A stretch of DNA of 64,000 bases, from the NCBI GenBank assembly GCA_002455275.1, contig DKKO01000004.1, positions 34,496 through 98,495 on the forward strand, given 5' to 3'. The DNA is from Candidatus Saccharibacteria bacterium UBA6664 (GTDB lineage Bacteria > Patescibacteriota > Saccharimonadia > Saccharimonadales > Saccharimonadaceae). Position numbers and translations under genes: made by a program. Within the stretch, counting starts at the first letter, position 1. Every line of letters begins with the position of its first letter. The notes beneath the pieces are model-generated. The model did no database searches and was not told the DNA's origin. It was given only the letters and a program-made list of their open reading frames with translations. Below are positions 26,702-33,536 of the stretch, piece by piece.

Positions 26702-26713
26702 TTGATGCCCTTT
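26592..26713 (-). repeat. 122-bp identical 5' gene cassette, copy 2
   Basis: Second copy of the block at 25267-25388, covering the ribosome-binding site, ATG and leader codons of paralogue C. Identity stops abruptly at both ends. Confidence 0.9.
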
Positions 26714-26740
26714 GTTTTAATACTATCTCAATTAAAACAA

Positions 26741-26767
26741 AAATAGACTTCGTGGGGAAGTCTATTT
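26741..26767 (-). terminator. Rho-independent terminator after the structured region
   Basis: An 11-bp perfect stem (AAATAGACTTC / GAAGTCTATTT, loop GTGGG on the plus strand). On the minus strand it is followed by TTGTTTTAATTG, a T-rich tail. It lies just after a second copy of the tRNA 3' end, as if ending a small RNA read on the minus strand. Confidence 0.75.
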
Positions 26768-26780
26768 GATTTATACATCG

Positions 26781-26917
26781 TGGCTCCGGCGACTGGGTCG
26801 CTTTGCTCCTTCGCTTGCTCGTTCTGGCAAAAGTAAACTTTTCCAGAACTTCGCGGTGCTCGCCGAACCACTTTTGCTATGCAAAAGATCTGGTTCTCGC
26901 GCCAAGTCCCGAAGGTA
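26781..26917 (-). ncRNA. Candidate structured RNA ending in a tRNA-Asn-like 3' tail
   Basis: On the minus strand 137 nt fold by eye into a multi-branched structure. A 6-bp outer stem CCTTCG/CGAAGG (26910-26915 with 26808-26813) encloses hairpin 1 (26865-26896, arms GAACCA..CTTTTGC / GCAAAAG..TGGTTC) and hairpin 2 (26821-26849, arms GTTCTGG-AAAAGT / ACTTTT-CCAGAAC). A third small hairpin GCGAC-CCA-GTCGC follows. The last 17 nt (CCCAGTCGCCGGAGCCA) equal the 3' end of the adjacent tRNA-Asn, and a terminator follows. No open frame explains it. It may be a small RNA, a degraded tRNA plus inserted repeat, or an attachment site. Confidence 0.45.
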
Positions 26918-26954
26918 TGAAAAAAGCCAGATCCAAATGATCTGACGTTTTTCA
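26918..26954 (-). terminator. Terminator of tRNA-Asn (bidirectional)
   Basis: On the minus strand GAAAAACGTCAGATC pairs with GATCTGGCTTTTTTC (about 14 of 15 positions, one G-T) around the loop ATTTG, starting 1 nt after the encoded CCA. A-run and T-run allow action in both directions. Confidence 0.85.
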
Positions 26955-27029
26955 TGGCTCCGGCGACTGGGCTCGAACCAGTGACCTAGTCGTTAACAGC
27001 GACCCGCTCTACCACTGAGCTACGCCGGA
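26955..27029 (-). tRNA. tRNA-Asn (anticodon GTT)
   Basis: The minus strand gives a 75-nt cloverleaf: acceptor TCCGGCG paired with CGCCGGA, D-arm GCTCAGTGGTAGAGC, anticodon loop CTGTTAA (anticodon GTT), T-arm CTGGTTCGAGCCCAG, discriminator G and an encoded CCA. A TATAAT-like box lies about 10 nt upstream (27037-27044 region). A strong terminator follows directly. The 3' half is partly duplicated nearby. Confidence 0.95.
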
Positions 27030-27073
27030 ATACCTTGGAGTATTATATCTGTTGCACCCCTGCGACGTCAAGA

Positions 27074-28804
27074 TTAGCGAAGGGCTTCGATTTTACGCGT
27101 GAGTTCAGCCACGTTTGCCCATGAACTGCCGTCCGTCATGATGGTCAAAACGTACGTGCCTTTCGACGAATACACAATAGCCGCATCATGCACCAATGCG
27201 TTTAAGAATCCTACTTTGTCTGCCACAGTTGCGCTCGTTCCTGCAGGGATACCTTGACGGTAGACGTTTCGTTTCATTGCGTTAATGAGTGTCGTTCGGC
27301 TTGAGCTCTTTAGCCCAAGCGTATTGTTTTGTAGTTTCGTAAGGAAAAGGGTTAGGTCGCCTGCAGTTGTGAGCGGCGTGTCACCCGTCACAAATCCAGA
27401 CTGGCTTAAGCCAAGCGCTCGAATATCGTTGGTAAGTTTACTGTAGCCAAGTTTTTTTAGCAGCGCCTCGGCGCAGGCGTTGTCTGACTTTACAATCATG
27501 TCATCAAAACATTTTGTAAGGTTGCGACCTCCCTGCACCTGCATGCTCCACTTCCACTTGCCGGAATCAACGTTGCGTAGCGTGCCATATGCAACAAACA
27601 GTTTATAGGTGCTAGCAGTAGTAAATTGACGCGTTGCTTGGTGTGATGCGCTGCGACTCTGGCCACTCAGCTCGCTAAAAGCCACGCCAAAATCACCAGC
27701 ATGTTCGTCGTCGTAATGAGTAATCAGCGCGGAAATACCCGTACTGGTTGAAGTATAACTTCGCCTGTACACAACGTTTGGCTTTAGTGGTGCCGTCATT
27801 GCTTTCGCCGCTTCGCTATCTCCATTTAAAACATCCTCAATGGTGGCAAGAGTTGCTGTCGTGTTCAACGTTTGACCCGTAGCGCCAACTTTTTTTGAAA
27901 GTATCGTGAAGTCTTGAGTGCTGATGTATGTCGTACCAGCTTGCTTTGCTATTTTGGGTGTAACATTCGATGAAAAGTATTTTTTCGACTTGGTGGCGTC
28001 AACGTTAAATGTAAGCTCAGAGCTTTTTGTCGTAAAGCTAAGCCATGATAATACTTCGGTTTGAGGAATATTTTGGCTCGTTTTTCCTACAATTATACTA
28101 ACGCCACTTTTGCTCGTACTCATAAGTTTATCGGCAAGTTTTTGAGCATCGGCGTCATGTATTTTTGGCTGACTCACCTCCGCCGGAATTCTCGCAGAGG
28201 CAACGCCTGAAAACGAAGGGCTTACGTTAGCAAGCGCAGACATAGCGTCTGATTTCTTGCATGTTCCACCTTCGCGAGCGGATACCACATCAAAATCTTT
28301 GCCATTGAACTTCAGTGATGCATTCTTGGCGGGTAATACACACGACGTGGCTAGGTCACTTTCAAGAAACTGTAGTGCTATTTTTTCATTACGACTGTAT
28401 CCGATGTTGGGATTTGGTTGTAGCAGTTGAAACCAAAGAATCGAAGTTGGAACAATTCGTACGTACCAAGGGTATTCACTTGATGGCATTGATTTACTCA
28501 CGTTCATTGACAGCCCGATGTCTTTTGGCTTTATAGTAGTATAGGCACTTTTGGAGTCGCCAATATATACATTGATTTGACTATTGGCGAGCTGTTTTTC
28601 AAGCTTTTTAGCCGCATCTTGTTTGAGCCATGTACCAACATGGGTTGCACCTACTTTTTCGAGCGGTAACATTCTGTCACCAGGATACAATACTTGAAAT
28701 AACAATATTGCACCGACGGCTGAGAGTGCGCTTCGTGTGAGTTCGCGCTTGTGATGCACTGTCCACTGTCTAGCCTTCTTGTACAGTTTCGCTACTCGAT
28801 TCAC
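27074..28804 (-). CDS. Membrane-anchored class A beta-lactamase-fold serine hydrolase
   Basis: 576 residues from a GTG preceded by GGAGAAG. A short cytoplasmic part and membrane helix (about 24-40) lead to a 300-residue N-terminal region with two pieces resembling the PG_binding_4/YoaR-type domain. The C-terminal domain (about 355-576) has the serine beta-lactamase motifs: STYK (398-401), SDN (440-442) and, in place of KTG, KVG (530-532). The Val is unusual and could change substrate preference. Such proteins may be wall-acting carboxypeptidases or simply beta-lactam-binding proteins; resistance is not implied. It starts inside the end of the LexA-like gene (35-nt overlap), so the two are co-transcribed. 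Confidence 0.8.
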   Translation of the reverse strand: MNRVAKLYKKARQWTVHHKRELTRSALSAVGAILLFQVLYPGDRMLPLEKVGATHVGTWLKQDAAKKLEKQLANSQINVYIGDSKSAYTTIKPKDIGLSMNVSKSMPSSEYPWYVRIVPTSILWFQLLQPNPNIGYSRNEKIALQFLESDLATSCVLPAKNASLKFNGKDFDVVSAREGGTCKKSDAMSALANVSPSFSGVASARIPAEVSQPKIHDADAQKLADKLMSTSKSGVSIIVGKTSQNIPQTEVLSWLSFTTKSSELTFNVDATKSKKYFSSNVTPKIAKQAGTTYISTQDFTILSKKVGATGQTLNTTATLATIEDVLNGDSEAAKAMTAPLKPNVVYRRSYTSTSTGISALITHYDDEHAGDFGVAFSELSGQSRSASHQATRQFTTASTYKLFVAYGTLRNVDSGKWKWSMQVQGGRNLTKCFDDMIVKSDNACAEALLKKLGYSKLTNDIRALGLSQSGFVTGDTPLTTAGDLTLFLTKLQNNTLGLKSSSRTTLINAMKRNVYRQGIPAGTSATVADKVGFLNALVHDAAIVYSSKGTYVLTIMTDGSSWANVAELTRKIEALR

Positions 28805-29177
28805 TCATCTTCTCCACTACTTGCGTAAAGCCAAGTAGTTTTAGTGCTTCTTTTACGGTTTCAACTTGTTTGGCATCAAGTTCGGTAGTCTCAATTCGCT
28901 TTGCCAATTCCGTATCAATCGACTGTGACTCTGTGGGTGGCTTGGCATCGCGCATTGTCACAACTTCTAGTGACCGAGCTGAATTATCGCGACGGCGCAG
29001 ATAGCCTTTAGCGATTAGCCCGTCAATATGAATGGCGACTGTTGAGACAGATTTATACCCCAACGCACGCATAACTTCGCGGTAGCTTGGACCATAGCCG
29101 TTACCCTTTATAAAACCGTCCACAAAGGTAAGCAACTCTTGTTGCTTTTTGCTTGCCCTCTCGTTCGCTAATGCCAT
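28770..29177 (-). CDS. LexA-type winged-helix DNA-binding protein lacking the protease domain
   Basis: The ATG at 29177 is chosen: a TACAAT box (29184-29189) lies 6 nt upstream, and the longer frame from 29267 adds only non-conserved residues. The product is 135 residues. Residues 6-70 (KKQQELLTFVDGFIKGNGYGPSYREVMRALGYKSVSTVAIHIDGLIAKGYLRR) are a clear LexA N-terminal winged helix. The rest (75-135) is a charged helix-rich tail with no Ala-Gly cleavage site or Ser/Lys dyad. It cannot self-cleave like LexA, so it is probably a constitutive or ligand-independent regulator. It lies between the surface-export genes and the beta-lactamase-fold gene, whose start it overlaps. Confidence 0.85.
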   Translation of the reverse strand: MALANERASKKQQELLTFVDGFIKGNGYGPSYREVMRALGYKSVSTVAIHIDGLIAKGYLRRRDNSARSLEVVTMRDAKPPTESQSIDTELAKRIETTELDAKQVETVKEALKLLGFTQVVEKMSESSSETVQEG

Positions 29178-29181
29178 ACTT

Positions 29182-30348
29182 CTATTGTATCTTGCGACGA
29201 GCAACTTTCCTACGACGAGGAGGTTGTACCTCTGGTTCAGGTTCAGGCAATGCCTCTTCAACCTCATCTACCGATTCTTCGTCGAGAATGACCCTACCTA
29301 AGGTATACATGTAGGCAACATCGTCGCGCATAATTATGAAATGCATAGCTTCGTCACCTGCGGGGCTCGCTACTATTGGTACTTTTAGTTCCTCTTCAAG
29401 GTTTAGCATGTCATCAAAACTCTGTACACTGACGATTTTTCTATCTTCAAGATTGGTTGGCTTGTTAGCACGAATGATAATGCCGTCGTGATAGCGATAG
29501 ATTCGATCAAGCTCTCGTTGGAAAGGTGATTTGAAAATTTGCCTGCGCATACCAAAGATGAGTGCCGCCAACCCCAACACGCCGGCAACGGCAACGGCAA
29601 TTCTCTCGTAGTTCCTGGTAGTATCCTGTGTGTCTTTCGCTTGCTCAGTAACAACTTCTTTTTTGGACTCTTTTTCAAACTTGTTCGCAATGGTATAGAG
29701 CGGTTGGTCGAGTGGCATAGATACAGTTGAAGTGCGAATATCATCAATTGGCGTGCCGTCGATTTCTCCTTTAACTCGAACTACAAACTTTATTGCAGCC
29801 TCAGCAGTCAGAGGCAACGACAAACTAAGTTTAAGTTGGTCAATTTTTTTACGATACTCTGCAAACGGTATCGACACTTCAGGCTCGAGTACAATCTGCT
29901 TACTTGTTTTAGTCTCAGTCGTTGGCTTTATGAGTGGATATTTACGAGACCACACATTAGATACGTCTCTTCCATCGGTTGACCCTACAACGTACTGCGC
30001 CTTTACATCAACTTCCGCGCTGTAGGTCGCCGTTAGTTCGGCCGAGCGAGAACCTGAAAATGTATAGTAAAGCTGTGCGTTAACTACCTTTGTAAGCTCG
30101 GCGATATAGGCGGTATTGCCTGCCCCGGGCGTATCACCATAAAAACTGCTTTGAAAATACTCTACATCACTGTTTGCGGTTTGATTGATTGTATAACTAT
30201 AAGCAGCTGGTGGAGTACTGAGTGTTTGTGCAGGCTGTTGCGATACGTCGTAAAATAGCACGCCGGCAACGCCAAGCAGGAAAAGGCCCAACACAACAAA
30301 GCCAAACGACCGTCGTTTCTTCGGTTGTCCAGCTACATTTAGTGTCAT
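29182..30348 (-). CDS. DUF5305-family membrane protein
   Basis: 388 residues with a membrane helix near the N-terminus (about 14-34), a beta-rich outer domain (about 45-245) and a second helix (about 250-270), then a cytoplasmic tail with acidic, Pro-rich and finally basic (RRRKVARRK) segments. The outer domain, with YSYTINQTANSDVEYFQSSFYGD..., the LYYTFSGS pattern and PLIKPTTETKTSKQIVLEPEVSIPFAEY, matches what I know as DUF5305, a family often found beside SipW-type signal peptidases. Its function is not established. It sits 21 nt after the signal peptidase gene in the same direction, which supports a role in the same export or assembly path. Confidence 0.75.
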   Translation of the reverse strand: MTLNVAGQPKKRRSFGFVVLGLFLLGVAGVLFYDVSQQPAQTLSTPPAAYSYTINQTANSDVEYFQSSFYGDTPGAGNTAYIAELTKVVNAQLYYTFSGSRSAELTATYSAEVDVKAQYVVGSTDGRDVSNVWSRKYPLIKPTTETKTSKQIVLEPEVSIPFAEYRKKIDQLKLSLSLPLTAEAAIKFVVRVKGEIDGTPIDDIRTSTVSMPLDQPLYTIANKFEKESKKEVVTEQAKDTQDTTRNYERIAVAVAGVLGLAALIFGMRRQIFKSPFQRELDRIYRYHDGIIIRANKPTNLEDRKIVSVQSFDDMLNLEEELKVPIVASPAGDEAMHFIIMRDDVAYMYTLGRVILDEESVDEVEEALPEPEPEVQPPRRRKVARRKIQ

Positions 30349-30369
30349 GCCATCCCTTTTCGTTTCATA

Positions 30370-31536
30370 CTATTTCATGAATTCGTTAAGCCATACTGTC
30401 GGATAGCCGATATACGGTATCTGTGCACGAATAACTCCTACAATTTGCTTTGCCTGCACGGGAGGGTCAGGGCTTGGGCTATTGTCGCCCTGGGTAGTAA
30501 ACACCCGTTTGCCTGAACCGTCTTCGGCGAAGTCAATCTTTGTCACACGGTGGGTGGTGGTATGCCCCGGTGCTGTATATTGTACAATGTCGCCTACCTC
30601 AACGTCCATTGCGCTTACCTTTTTTACAATAACCATTGAACCTCTGCTAAATACAGGATGCATGCTATTGGACATAATTACTTTTGGCTGATAACTAAAA
30701 GTTCCAACCATGAAGAGTAGTAACACCACCGTCGCGATAGAAAACATGGCATCGTAGGCGCGCCTAGCGTGTCGATAATGCCTTCCATTTACCGCAAGAT
30801 CTTTACGCGTTCTATCAATAGAAATATACGTAGCTACCGCCAGCACTAGCCATGCAATCCCACTAAGATACCAGTCGTATTTTGGAATAACTGGTGGAAT
30901 GTATATGACCGCAATCAAGCCTAGTCGGTAGGCGATTTGCGGCACGAAGCCAGCATTAAATGCCAAATAGGTTAGCAAAAAGCTACTCGCGAATGCCGGA
31001 ACTATATCAGAGACAGTAAATTTTATCGTATCCGCCATGGTATGCAAATCAAGCGTGCGCGCCAAGCCAATATATTCGCAGGCAAGTACGATGCTGACAA
31101 TCACTCCGAACCACAGTATGTTACGCCTACCCGCAACGGTCATTAAGCTATGGCGAACATACTCAACAGCGACGGCTGTTACACCGAACGCAGCGATGTT
31201 TATTAGGATAGACTGCCAGCTAGCTGCTACTGCGTTGTAAGTATAGGTGACCAACATGCCAGAGAAAAAGTACACCACAAACCACACGGCAACAACCGCA
31301 CCAACAATCATCGCTCGCTCCGTACGATGGCGCATTCTGTCATGCTGCGCACCAAGCATCGTGCGGGCTATCACAGCTAGTAATACCGCAGCTATTGGCT
31401 GCACGACATAGCTCATAAGTGAGCTATCAACTAAATCATAGCGACGTACAAAGAATGGCAGCAATACCATAACAATCGTTAAGCCCAGTAAGAACCAAGC
31501 AGAAGATGTAATCGTGTGCATTTTACGAAACATCAT
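30370..31536 (-). CDS. SipW/ER-type signal peptidase I with multi-pass N-terminus
   Basis: 388 residues. The first 280 residues hold about eight hydrophobic segments, which is much more than a normal bacterial signal peptidase. The C-terminal part has the S26B motifs: SNSMHPVF (catalytic Ser291), GDIVQY, TTTHRVTKI (His329 in place of the bacterial Lys) and TQGDNSPSPD. The Ser-His pair marks the archaeal/ER/SipW class, which in Bacillus processes TasA-type fibre proteins. The neighbours upstream are three exported proteins with short TasA-like signal sequences, probably its substrates. Its ATG overlaps the end of the 31533 gene by 4 nt (ATGA coupling). Confidence 0.9.
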   Translation of the reverse strand: MMFRKMHTITSSAWFLLGLTIVMVLLPFFVRRYDLVDSSLMSYVVQPIAAVLLAVIARTMLGAQHDRMRHRTERAMIVGAVVAVWFVVYFFSGMLVTYTYNAVAASWQSILINIAAFGVTAVAVEYVRHSLMTVAGRRNILWFGVIVSIVLACEYIGLARTLDLHTMADTIKFTVSDIVPAFASSFLLTYLAFNAGFVPQIAYRLGLIAVIYIPPVIPKYDWYLSGIAWLVLAVATYISIDRTRKDLAVNGRHYRHARRAYDAMFSIATVVLLLFMVGTFSYQPKVIMSNSMHPVFSRGSMVIVKKVSAMDVEVGDIVQYTAPGHTTTHRVTKIDFAEDGSGKRVFTTQGDNSPSPDPPVQAKQIVGVIRAQIPYIGYPTVWLNEFMK

Positions 31537-32333
31537 GGCAATCCCTTTATAGTTCCGCCGATTGTCCAGCTTGAACTCGTGGAACCAAACACACCATCTA
31601 CAATATAGGTGTCCCCATCATTTATTGGCAGTGTGCTCGTAATTAGCAAAGATGAGCCGTTTACCACATAGGTTACGTCAGGTGGGAGGCTAATCACTGA
31701 TCGAGCTGTTGTCCATGGCACGGTAATTTGCCAAGCGCTGAGGTTGAAGCCTGACGTGTTTGTAATCGTGAAGGTAATTGGCCACTGGTATACAGACCCA
31801 ACCCTTGTTCGAGTACCCTGCTGACGCGTAACACTAAGCCCGGTAATCGTCTGAAATCCTGTTATATATGTTCCTGAGACATAGACATTCTGTAAAGTGT
31901 AATCTGTCTGAGCGGTGCGAAACGTAATAGTAAACGTCCTTGTGGAGTTTTTTGCGATCGTTCCATTCCCAGATCCATTGTCGATGGTTTCAGTGACCCC
32001 CGTAGTTGAGCATATTACGCTCGTAGCACAGGTAAAGGTGGAGAAATCCGATGGCATGTCAAATTTTATCTGCCATGCCGTCACAGAGACAGGTCCATTA
32101 TTTCTGACCGTAAATGCAATCGAATAACGCTTGACGCCGGAAACATTCGTAAGTGTCTTTGTATAGGTGACCAACAAATACTCAGACGAGACGTACAGTG
32201 GAGCCGTCTGATTTGCCTCTACTGATAGATCTTGACTAAATAGCGCGTATGACCCGCTAGTCAGCAGCACTGGAATCATCAGCAGCATCGCTATGTGACG
32301 AAATAGTACACGTCGGCGATGATATCGTGCCAC
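31533..32333 (-). CDS. Secreted two-domain beta-sandwich protein, probable SipW substrate
   Basis: 266 residues. The N-terminus (MARYHRRRVLFRHIAMLLMIPVLLTSGSYALFSQDLSVEAN) has the long basic start and SYALFSQDLS cleavage area typical of SipW-class signals. Two similar domains follow (about 50-150 and 165-266), each with a W-Q-I step (AWQIKFDMPSDFSTF, AWQITVPWTTARSVI) and an N-G-S/NDGDTY pattern, resembling CBM2-like carbohydrate-binding modules. One Cys pair (TCATSVIC). Coupled to the signal peptidase by an ATGA overlap. Likely a surface adhesin or the minor subunit of a fibre; binding of polysaccharide is inferred only from the fold. Confidence 0.75.
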   Translation of the reverse strand: MARYHRRRVLFRHIAMLLMIPVLLTSGSYALFSQDLSVEANQTAPLYVSSEYLLVTYTKTLTNVSGVKRYSIAFTVRNNGPVSVTAWQIKFDMPSDFSTFTCATSVICSTTGVTETIDNGSGNGTIAKNSTRTFTITFRTAQTDYTLQNVYVSGTYITGFQTITGLSVTRQQGTRTRVGSVYQWPITFTITNTSGFNLSAWQITVPWTTARSVISLPPDVTYVVNGSSLLITSTLPINDGDTYIVDGVFGSTSSSWTIGGTIKGLP

Positions 32334-32360
32334 TGAAGCGTTCCCCCCTCTTTACAATTG

Positions 32361-32861
32361 CTACGTATCTTGGACGTAATTAAAGTTAATAGTGACCGGC
32401 TTGGATGCACCGTTTGGATTTGTCGTCGCTGCAGAGTCCCACCCAGTTGTAATAGTAGCGGTGGTCGTAGCACCCGGAGCCAATGTGTCGTTAACTGCAA
32501 CTCCGGTAATGCCGTAAGTAATGTACGTCGGAGCGGCCGCATTGATAGCCGTAAGATCGGTTATTGAACTAAGGCGTGCATTAATGTTGCCATTATTGCG
32601 TATGACTACCTGATACGATGAGGCCGAGCCTGGGTAGGCGAATTCGACATCGAAAGTGGCGGAAGTGGCGGTAAAGGATGGTGTGCCCGCTTGATCGGTT
32701 GCACCCACTTGGCCGGTCGGTGTGATGCTCTGAATCATAATGTCCCAGTTTCCGGTGGCAGTACCTGTACCATTAATTGTCAGCGTTTGAGCATAGGCAG
32801 CATACGCGACTGACGCGGCGCTCACCACGATAATCGCTAGTGAGAATACCTTCCTTTTCAT
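32361..32861 (-). CDS. TasA/camelysin-like secreted protein (paralogue 1)
   Basis: The ATG at 32861 is preferred to the TTG at 32894, since it gives the same signal-peptide layout as the paralogue at 33472 (MKRKVFSLAIIVVSAASVAYAAYAQ) and AAAGGA lies upstream. The product is about 166 residues, small, Thr/Ala/Asn-rich and beta-type, with LTINGTGTATGNWDI, ATFDVEFAYPGSASSYQVVIRNNGNINA and a Gln-Asp-Thr end. The cut site next to YAAYAQ and the NNG-INA step recall TasA/camelysin fibre subunits. No cysteine. It is followed by the 32333 gene after 27 nt. Probable fibre or pilus-like structural subunit processed by the SipW-type peptidase. Confidence 0.75.
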   Translation of the reverse strand: MKRKVFSLAIIVVSAASVAYAAYAQTLTINGTGTATGNWDIMIQSITPTGQVGATDQAGTPSFTATSATFDVEFAYPGSASSYQVVIRNNGNINARLSSITDLTAINAAAPTYITYGITGVAVNDTLAPGATTTATITTGWDSAATTNPNGASKPVTINFNYVQDT

Positions 32862-32888
32862 ACCTGCTGTTTTTGTTCCTTTACGTTT

Positions 32889-32903
32889 AGTCAAATTATA
32901 TAA
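32889..32903 (-). promoter_or_regulatory. Internal promoter for the distal part of the fibre operon
   Basis: On the minus strand GTTATATAATTTG gives a TATAAT about 30 nt before the chosen ATG at 32861. With the hairpin just upstream it would let this gene and the peptidase operon be transcribed separately from the 33472 gene. Confidence 0.5.
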
Positions 32904-32919
32904 CGGATATGCTAAATCA

Positions 32920-32950
32920 ACAAGTGAGCTCCCTCGTGGAGCTCACTTGT
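32920..32950 (-). terminator. Intercistronic hairpin between the two TasA-like genes
   Basis: A perfect 13-bp stem (ACAAGTGAGCTCC / GGAGCTCACTTGT) with loop CTCGT. On the minus strand the following bases (TGATTTAGC) are not a strong T-run, so it may be a leaky terminator or an mRNA-stabilising hairpin for the first gene. Confidence 0.7.
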
Positions 32951-32971
32951 GTCTGTTGTGCTAGCAAACGA

Positions 32972-33472
32972 TTACGTGTCTTGTGAGTAATCAAGGGTGA
33001 TTGTAGCGGTCTTTGAGGCCCCAGTAGTAACTGGTGATGAAGCAGGGTCCCATTCAACGGTAACAGTAGCCGTGTTTGAGCCACCGTTTGCAGAAATAGT
33101 CGTGTTTACTGCAACACCTGAAAGCGTGTAGTCGATGTAGGTTGGTGCGGCGGCGTTTGCCTGGGTGACACCGTCAATCGTAGTGATTTTCGCAGGAATT
33201 GTACCGTTGTTTTCTACTGTAATGTCGTACGTCGCAGTTGCACCTGGGTAAGCTAGGTCAACGTCGAATGTTGCAGTAGTTGCATTGAAACTTGGAGCTA
33301 CGTTGTCGGTCGCACCTGTCGCTGAAGTCTGCGTGATACCAGTAATTGCAACGTCCCATGTACCGGCCGCGGTGCTCGTTCCGTTAATCGTCAGTAGTTG
33401 TGCGTAAGCCGCGTATGCAACAGAGGATAGTCCTACTACAACTAACGCTGCAACGATAAGCTTGTTTCTCAT
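32972..33472 (-). CDS. TasA/camelysin-like secreted protein (paralogue 2, promoter-proximal)
   Basis: 166 residues, a full-length paralogue of the 32861 protein: MRNKLIVAALVVVGLSSVAYAAYAQ signal, LTINGTSTAAGTWDVAITGI, FDVDLAYPGATATYDITVENNGTIPA, and the same SQDT end. It has a good Shine-Dalgarno (AAAGGAAG) 8 nt before the ATG, and sits first in the minus-strand cluster, separated from the rest by a 13-bp hairpin. That layout suggests it is made in larger amounts than the downstream proteins, as expected for the main subunit of a fibre. Function by analogy with TasA: self-assembling surface filament. No anchor or sortase motif. Confidence 0.75.
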   Translation of the reverse strand: MRNKLIVAALVVVGLSSVAYAAYAQLLTINGTSTAAGTWDVAITGITQTSATGATDNVAPSFNATTATFDVDLAYPGATATYDITVENNGTIPAKITTIDGVTQANAAAPTYIDYTLSGVAVNTTISANGGSNTATVTVEWDPASSPVTTGASKTATITLDYSQDT

Positions 33473-33536
33473 TATTTTTCTTCCTTTTTTAGTGCTATAG
33501 CCACATCATACAACACTTGTGTAAATATCACAATGC

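Noticed and set aside
26728..26955. 75-codon frame across the structured region next to tRNA-Asn
   Set aside because: It runs through two terminators and the tRNA end, and the product has no protein-like features.
27074..28804. Antibiotic-resistance beta-lactamase
   Set aside because: The motif change (KVG), membrane anchor and large N-terminal wall-type region speak for a wall-acting protein; resistance cannot be claimed from sequence.
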